This document shows positions 6,023-10,029 of a stretch of DNA of 10,029 bases, in pieces (position 1 is the first letter of the stretch; every line of letters starts with the position of its first letter). Origin of the DNA: Burkholderiales bacterium (lineage in GTDB: Bacteria > Pseudomonadota > Gammaproteobacteria > Burkholderiales > SG8-41); NCBI GenBank assembly GCA_005800795.1, contig SYEN01000473.1:1-10029 (forward strand), read 5' to 3'. Under the pieces are notes generated by a model that saw only the letters and a list, made by a program, of their open reading frames with translations, was not told the origin of the DNA and did no database searches. The translations under genes were made by a program, and so were the position numbers.

Positions 6023-6812
6023 ATGACGACGTTTTCCCTGCTTGCGTTCGCTGCCGCTGCGTTGGGCTTGGCAGGGTTTCCCGCCGGGTCGTTGGCGCAA
6101 CCGTCCACACCACCCTATCCCGCGAAACCCATCCGGATGATCGTGCCGTTCCCGCCGGGCGGCAGCATTGATCCGGTGGCGCGCATGATCGGGCCGAAAA
6201 TGACCGAAAGCTGGGGGCAACCCGTCGTGGTAGAAAATCGTCCCGGCGCAAACGGCGCGTTGGGCACCGAGTTGCTTGCAAAGGCGCCACCGGCCAGTTG
6301 AATTATGGCGCGACGAGTCTTGGCGGCCTGCCGCATCTGGCAGGCGAATTGTTCAATCAAATGAATACGTGAAAATGGTCGGGATTCCCTACAAGGGTGG
6401 GGCACCGGCGACCATGGATTTGCTGGCGGGTCACGTGCCGATCATGTTCAACAGCATGCTGGCGTCCATGCCGCACGTGAAAGGGGGCAAGCTGCGCGCG
6501 CTGGGCATGACCTCGCTCAAGCGCACCGCTGCGGCCCCGGAAGTGCCAACCATCGCCGAACAGGGCATGCCGGGTTTTGATGTGACGGGCTGGTACGGCG
6601 TCATGGGGCCGGCGGGCGTGCCGCCGGACATCGCGACGCGGCTCAATACCGAAATCGCGCGCGGCATGCGCGACCCTGCGGCAATCAAGCGGCTGGCGGG
6701 CGAAGGCGTGGATGCGGTGTCCTCATCACCGGAAGAGTTCGGCGCTCGCGTGAAAAGAGAAATCGACAGGTGGGGAAAGGTGGTACGGGCAGCGGGGATC
6801 AAACCGGAATAG
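6023..6812 (+). pseudogene. Bug/TctC-family solute receptor, broken by internal deletion and frameshift
   Basis: A second Bug receptor gene, no longer readable in one frame. It has a good ribosome site (GAGGAG at 6008-6013), a signal peptide ending near SLAQ, then YPAKPIRMIVPFPPGG and VVVENRPGANGALG up to AKAPP near 6290. From about 6292 the homology continues in a different frame as GQLNYGATSLGGLPHLAGEL until 6372, and from about 6369 in the third frame as VKMVGIPYKGGAPATMDLL through the normal C-terminus (IDRWGKVVRAAGIKPE). Compared with the intact Bug at 4034-5017, about 65 residues (roughly 195 bp) are missing at the first junction; the second junction looks like a 1-nt loss within AATACGTG. 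Two independent lesions make one sequencing error an unlikely explanation. Intact, it would probably have supplied ligand binding for the AcnX pathway encoded downstream. Confidence 0.88.
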
Positions 6813-6815
6813 GCC

Positions 6816-6835
6816 CGTAGTAGAAACGTAGTAGA
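6816..6835 (+). repeat. Short tandem repeat CGTAGTAGA x2
   Basis: CGTAGTAGA occurs at 6816-6824 and 6827-6835, an 11-nt period, just after the Bug pseudogene stop; a related GAGGTAGAA follows. It may be replication slippage. No promoter function is evident. Confidence 0.6.
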
Positions 6836-6873
6836 TCCGAGGTAGAACCAACGTCAGGCAGCGTGATATTTTC

Positions 6874-8121
6874 ATGAAACTCAACGAAGAAGAACAGGAC
6901 ATCTTGGCCGGCCACCAAGGCCCGGTGCCGCAAACAGCACTGCGACACCAGATCAAAGTCGGAGAATTTTTCGGCGCGGCGGATTTCGTGCCGGTCACAC
7001 AAGCGCACATCATGGCCGACACCGAAAGCCTTGGCGAAGCTGGTGTGCAATGGCTTGAAGGCCTTGCTGCCGAAAAAACTGGCCGCCGCCGAGTGCGCAT
7101 TCCGACCATCACCGATCCACGTGGTACGGATTTTGCCAAGGCGGCGTTTCTGCGCCATACCAAAGCCATGCTCACGCTGGAGGAGCGCGCCATTACCGCG
7201 TTCGTAAAGCTGGGTGTGCTGATGACCAACACCTGCATCAACTATCAAACGGTGCAGCCTGCCACGCGCAACGAGCATGTGGCCTATGGCGACACGGGTG
7301 TGGTGATTTACTCCAACTCGGTGTGCGGTGCGCGCTCCAATTTCGAGGGCGGGCCGTCAGCGTTGTCGGCCGGGATCACCGGACGTACACCGCGCTACGG
7401 TTTTCATTTGCCGCAAAAGCGGCTGGCGACACTGCATGTGCACGTGGACGACACGCCGGAGACGCTCAATGAATGGGGCGCACTCGGCGGCGTGATTGGG
7501 CGCATCGCCGGCAATTACTGGGCTGTGCCGGTGATTGAAGGTATAGGTGAACGAGGAGGCGCGCCGGGTTCGGATGCGCTCAAACACTTCGGCGCGGCGA
7601 TGGCGAGCTTTGGTTCGATTGCGCTGTATCACCTGGTGGGGCTGACGCCTGAGGCGTCGCGGCTTGCCGATGTCGCACCCGACGTAAAGGCGTTGCCGTC
7701 GCACCGCGTAACGCGCGCCGATTTTGAATCGTTGCAGCTGTCGTATCACACCACTGACGAAGTGGACGTGGTGGTGTTCTCCGCGCCGCAACTGAGTTTG
7801 CATGAGCTGCGCGATGTCGCGGCCCTGTGTGAAGGACGTCAGTTCAAAAAACCGTTGATCGCTATTACCAGTCCGCAGGTAAAACCCGATTGCGACCGCA
7901 TGGGTTTCACGCAAACCATAGAGGCCGCGGGCGGGCAGGTGCTCTCCGGCATGTGCTTCTACCAGAGCTATGCGCGCGAGATGGCTGACGCGCATGGCTG
8001 GAAACGGCTCGCCACCAACAGCGCAAAGCTCGTCAATATTCTCGGCGGTTATGGTTACCAGCCCATGTTGGGTTCAATGGAGGCCTGTGTCGAAGCGGCC
8101 GCGACCGGGAGACTGGCATGA
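6874..8121 (+). CDS. Aconitase X (AcnX) catalytic large subunit
   Basis: AcnX enzymes are iron-sulfur dehydratases of the aconitase superfamily; characterised members include bacterial cis-3-hydroxy-L-proline dehydratase and archaeal mevalonate-5-phosphate dehydratase. The 415-residue product matches the large-subunit family over its whole length: MKLNEEEQDILAG at the start, TNTCINYQ (C121), YSNSVCGARSNFEGGPSAL (C151), GITGRTPRYGFH, GALGGVIGR (202-210), FKKPLIAITSP and SGMCFYQ (C361), then a C-terminal GGYGYQPMLG. C121, C151 and C361 are the candidate cluster ligands. The ATG at 6874 fits the family N-terminus although no good ribosome site precedes it. Its stop overlaps the small-subunit start by 4 bp (ATGA), implying a two-subunit enzyme. 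The decayed Bug gene upstream suggests the substrate was once imported. The substrate itself cannot be assigned. Confidence 0.92.
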   Translation: MKLNEEEQDILAGHQGPVPQTALRHQIKVGEFFGAADFVPVTQAHIMADTESLGEAGVQWLEGLAAEKTGRRRVRIPTITDPRGTDFAKAAFLRHTKAMLTLEERAITAFVKLGVLMTNTCINYQTVQPATRNEHVAYGDTGVVIYSNSVCGARSNFEGGPSALSAGITGRTPRYGFHLPQKRLATLHVHVDDTPETLNEWGALGGVIGRIAGNYWAVPVIEGIGERGGAPGSDALKHFGAAMASFGSIALYHLVGLTPEASRLADVAPDVKALPSHRVTRADFESLQLSYHTTDEVDVVVFSAPQLSLHELRDVAALCEGRQFKKPLIAITSPQVKPDCDRMGFTQTIEAAGGQVLSGMCFYQSYAREMADAHGWKRLATNSAKLVNILGGYGYQPMLGSMEACVEAAATGRLA

Positions 8122-8540
8122 GCGGCGGTCATACGAAAGCGAAAACGTTCATTGCGCGGCATGCGATGGGCAAAGCCGTGCGCGGGGAAGCGCTGGTGGC
8201 GAAGGATGGCTTTTCCGCGCGCTACGATCTGGATCGTATCAACGGCGTGTTCTCGCGCCCCGCGCACAAGCTGGTGGGGCAATCGTACGTGAACAAAGTG
8301 CTGATTTTGGATGCCGCCAAAGGCGGCGTCGCCACCGCATGGATGCTGCTGGAAATGCAATCGCGCGGGGTCGTGCCGCTCGCGATTGTGCTGAACTCGG
8401 TGAATCCCATCATCGCGCAGGGCGCGGCGTTGGGCGATGTGCCCCTGCTCGCAGGATTTGATGTGGATATCACGCAGGCCATCGCACATGGCGCGACAGT
8501 GGAAATCGACCCCGTTCGCCGGGCGCTGACCGTTCTATAA
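8118..8540 (+). CDS. Aconitase X swivel-domain small subunit (DUF126 type)
   Basis: The swivel domain closes over the active site of the AcnX large subunit to complete the dehydratase. The 140-residue product is about the expected size, with INGVFSRPAHKLVGQS (41-56), NKVLILDAAKGG (59-70), LLEMQSRGVVPLAIVLN (77-93) and PIIAQGAALGDVPLL (97-111), ending in VEIDPVRRALTVL. In the AcnX and aconitase families I know, the loop after the VLVL strand usually reads G-S with further serines, and a Ser there is catalytic; here it reads K68-G-G-V-A-T-A-W, with no Ser. This suggests a variant subfamily or a different chemistry, but I could not compare it with an alignment. GGGAG lies about 6 nt before the ATG at 8118 inside the large-subunit gene, and the ATGA overlap points to translational coupling. 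The gene ends at 8540, four bases before the right 21-bp repeat. Confidence 0.9.
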   Translation: MSGGHTKAKTFIARHAMGKAVRGEALVAKDGFSARYDLDRINGVFSRPAHKLVGQSYVNKVLILDAAKGGVATAWMLLEMQSRGVVPLAIVLNSVNPIIAQGAALGDVPLLAGFDVDITQAIAHGATVEIDPVRRALTVL

Positions 8541-8543
8541 AAC

Positions 8544-8564
8544 ATCAATAAAAACAAATACTTA
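8544..8564 (+). repeat. 21-bp direct repeat, right copy
   Basis: Identical to 5209-5229 and in the same orientation, beginning four bases after the AcnX small-subunit stop codon. It lies in the 51-bp gap between convergent genes, where an activator or promoter site is not expected, which argues against a simple shared promoter explanation. Confidence 0.9.
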
Positions 8565-8600
8565 CGGAAATTCTTTTCGTGCCGCGCGGCGTCATTCCGT
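8564..8600. repeat. Nested inverted repeat between convergent genes
   Basis: ACGGAA (8564-8569) and TTCCGT (8595-8600) are inverted repeats enclosing the perfect 10-bp palindrome GCCGCGCGGC (8581-8590). The structure sits at the convergent junction of the AcnX small-subunit and hydratase genes and overlaps the hydratase stop. It may help end transcription, but a typical stem plus U-tract terminator is not obvious. Confidence 0.4.
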
Positions 8601-9404
8601 AAAGCGCAGCGTCAAGCCCGTGACACCGGGCAAGTTTTCGTAGCGCGACTGCCACGTTTCATTTGCCTTCACGGGTAAAGCTGCCGTCAGCGTACCGGTG
8701 GTGATGATTTCACCCGCCGCCAGCGTGTCGAACGCGGGCTGTGTGGCGAGAATGTCCGCGAGGAAAGCCAGCGCCAGCGCGGGATGATCCAGCGCGTTGC
8801 TGCCCTTGCCGCGATCCTGCGTTTCGCCGTTGCGGTTTAGTGTGATGGCGCAATCGCGTAATTGTGTGGCGAGCGCAGGGATATTTTTCGCATCAACCGA
8901 GACCGGCGTGCCCACCACCAGCCGCCAGTGCAGCGAAGAATCTGCAGCGAATTCCGCCGGTGAACATTTCCAATCCGTGAAGTGGCAGCACACGATTTCA
9001 AAACTCGGCGCGTACCATTCAATGGCTTGCAGGATTGTTTCAGGATCGGTGCAATGCACCGGCGCCGGCGCGCGCAGTCTGAAAGCGATCTCAGGTTCGA
9101 TCAGCGGCTGACAACTGTTTGCCAGCGACAGTGTCGCCGTACCATGCTCGGCATGAACCAGTGTGCGGTCATACACCGGATGCCAGATCGGGGAAGTCGC
9201 ACCGTACTGGGGCCAGATATTACGGTTGGTAAAGCCAATCTTGCGCCCAACGAGTTTTTCGCCGCGTGCACGGCGCAGGCGAATGATTTCCGCGCTGACG
9301 GCGTAGGCGTCATTCCAATTGAAGGCTGTGTTGCGTGTAGTGATCAGCGGCATGGTTGTGCCGTTGTCCCAAGCAGCTAGTAGTCCCTCCGCGTAGTGGT
9401 TCAC
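8592..9404 (-). CDS. 2-keto-4-pentenoate hydratase / FAH-superfamily enzyme
   Basis: This family (hydratases such as MhpD and DmpE, and the related oxalocrotonate decarboxylases) adds water to, or decarboxylates, 2-oxo-enoates from meta-cleavage pathways using a divalent metal. The 270-residue product shows GRKIGFTN (53-60), IEPEIAFRL (102-110; E103 and E105 as metal ligands), SFEIV (E136, probable third ligand), WRLVVG (160-165), GSNALDHPALALAFLADIL (201-219) and GEIITTGTLTAALPV (231-245). Length fits. I prefer GTG at 9404, because LLAAWDNG and the following residues resemble the family N-terminus; an ATG 17 codons in (9353) is the alternative. The start lies 6 bp after the ATP-grasp remnant's stop and has no strong ribosome site. 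No ring-cleavage or aldolase genes are visible, so the substrate is unknown. It is convergent with the AcnX genes. Confidence 0.85.
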   Translation of the reverse strand: MNHYAEGLLAAWDNGTTMPLITTRNTAFNWNDAYAVSAEIIRLRRARGEKLVGRKIGFTNRNIWPQYGATSPIWHPVYDRTLVHAEHGTATLSLANSCQPLIEPEIAFRLRAPAPVHCTDPETILQAIEWYAPSFEIVCCHFTDWKCSPAEFAADSSLHWRLVVGTPVSVDAKNIPALATQLRDCAITLNRNGETQDRGKGSNALDHPALALAFLADILATQPAFDTLAAGEIITTGTLTAALPVKANETWQSRYENLPGVTGLTLRFTE

Positions 9405-9410
9405 GCCAGT

Positions 9411-9950
9411 TCAGCTCGCTGTTGTAGTTTTCTGCCACTGCCGATCCGTCGGCAGTAAAAAATGTCTAAGGGCTGCAGCAGCAGCGGTTTCACCTAACGC
9501 GGTAGTTCCGGACAATTGTACGATATCCGAATCCCAGCCGAGATTGGCTTCTATTAGGACGGGGCCGTTTTCCAGGATACCGACATCCCAGCCTATGACG
9601 GGGATATCTCGCGCAAGGCCGTGCGCCCGCACACAAAGTTCACAGGCCTCCCGCCAGAAAGGCAGTTGCAGACCTTCAAAAACTACACCGGATTCCGGAT
9701 GGTTGTTGTACCAACCTTTGGTAACGCTTTTTCCAACACCCAAACCCAGAGTTCCTTTCTCAATGTTGACGGCGGAGCCAATTCCGCCCGCAACCATGTT
9801 GTCTACAGCGACCGCACCTGTTGATATGCGCACGGCGGCAGATGCCACGCAAGGTGTATCGGACGATCGTGGATGGGCGGCGGTTAATATTCTCGTCGTC
9901 GATAGACCTTCGCGTGTTATGGGGCGAATCACGGAATGATTAAAGAGCCT
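9411..9950 (-). pseudogene. Sugar-transfer-associated ATP-grasp protein, 5'-truncated
   Basis: The reading frame matches the C-terminal part of ATP-grasp enzymes of the sugar-transfer-associated type, which use ATP to form an acyl-phosphate and ligate a carboxylate to an amine. Numbering from the GTG at 9932: VDNMVAGG (43-50), the NIEKGTLG stretch (56-63), NHPESGVVFEGLQLPFW (77-93), GWDVGI (114-119) and GPVLIEAN (123-130; E128 and N130 are the usual Mg-ATP ligands). The N-terminal domain and the ATP-binding first half are missing. Upstream, family-like residues (roughly LFNHSVIRPITRE) extend the frame to about 9950, where coding similarity ends and an IS-like sequence starts; an in-frame stop follows at 9984-9986. 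The downstream hydratase begins 6 bp after its stop, so they were probably co-transcribed. The GTG at 9932 is most likely not a true start, and the fragment is probably non-functional. Confidence 0.72.
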
Positions 9951-10029
9951 AGCAGCCTGTCGGACTTGAGTTGACTTTAAAAGTCATAGGGACCATGGAA
10001 ATTGAATGGAACAGGGAAATTGGGGAGGT
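9948..10029. mobile_element. Possible end of an insertion sequence
   Basis: At about 9948-9970 the sequence reads AGCAGCCTGTCGGACTTG, which resembles IS-end sequences known to me, and the following 60 bp are purine-rich and more AT-rich than the coding DNA to the left. It breaks the ATP-grasp frame exactly where family similarity stops. A short open frame begins at ATG 9995 (MEIEWNREIGE) and runs off the window. The element itself, its transposase and its other end are outside the window, so the family cannot be named. Confidence 0.38.
9972..9986. repeat. 15-bp palindrome TGACTTTAAAAGTCA
   Basis: A perfect inverted repeat of 7-bp arms around one central base, located inside the candidate IS end. 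It could form a small hairpin or a transposase or regulator site; it has no U-tract. Confidence 0.6.

Noticed and set aside
7357..7995. 212-aa minus-strand open frame
   Set aside because: Antisense to the AcnX large subunit and rich in Arg and His as expected for a shadow; no ribosome site or recognisable domain.
9544..9939. 131-aa plus-strand open frame
   Set aside because: Antisense to the ATP-grasp remnant, whose motifs are recognisable; no independent support.

Overview
The window looks like an accessory stretch of a betaproteobacterial chromosome, most likely Burkholderiales. The grounds are protein families rather than a marker gene: two Bug (TctC-type) solute receptors, an OxyR of the betaproteobacterial type, moderately high GC coding DNA and AT-rich intergenic islands. 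No rRNA, tRNA or CRISPR array was seen.

Left third (minus strand): an apparent peroxide-defence operon reads rubrerythrin, rubredoxin, Dps, with Dps cut by the window edge. Upstream lies oxyR, and between them sits a near-perfect tetrameric OxyR operator directly abutting a sigma70-like promoter for the operon. A formylglycine-type sulfatase lies only 6 bp upstream of oxyR and probably shares its transcript.

Middle: a 308-bp gene-poor stretch, a truncated HxlR-type regulator remnant and an intact Bug receptor (TTG start), all on the minus strand. A 303-bp divergent intergenic region follows. The plus strand then carries a HupE/UreJ metal permease, a second Bug gene that is a multi-lesion pseudogene, and the overlapping large and small subunits of an aconitase X (AcnX) enzyme. 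This plus-strand block is bracketed by two identical 21-bp direct repeats (5209-5229 and 8544-8564).

Right end (minus strand): a 2-keto-4-pentenoate hydratase/FAH-family enzyme follows the C-terminal part of a sugar-transfer-associated ATP-grasp gene. That gene loses its 5' part at about 9950, where the sequence changes character and resembles the end of an insertion sequence.

The best-supported regulatory story is OxyR acting on the rubrerythrin operon. The most open biochemical question is the AcnX pair: its small subunit lacks the Gly-Ser motif typical of the swivel domain and it sits next to a decayed Bug receptor, so its substrate cannot be read from context. At least three genes (HxlR, Bug, ATP-grasp) are decayed, which points to a region in active turnover.
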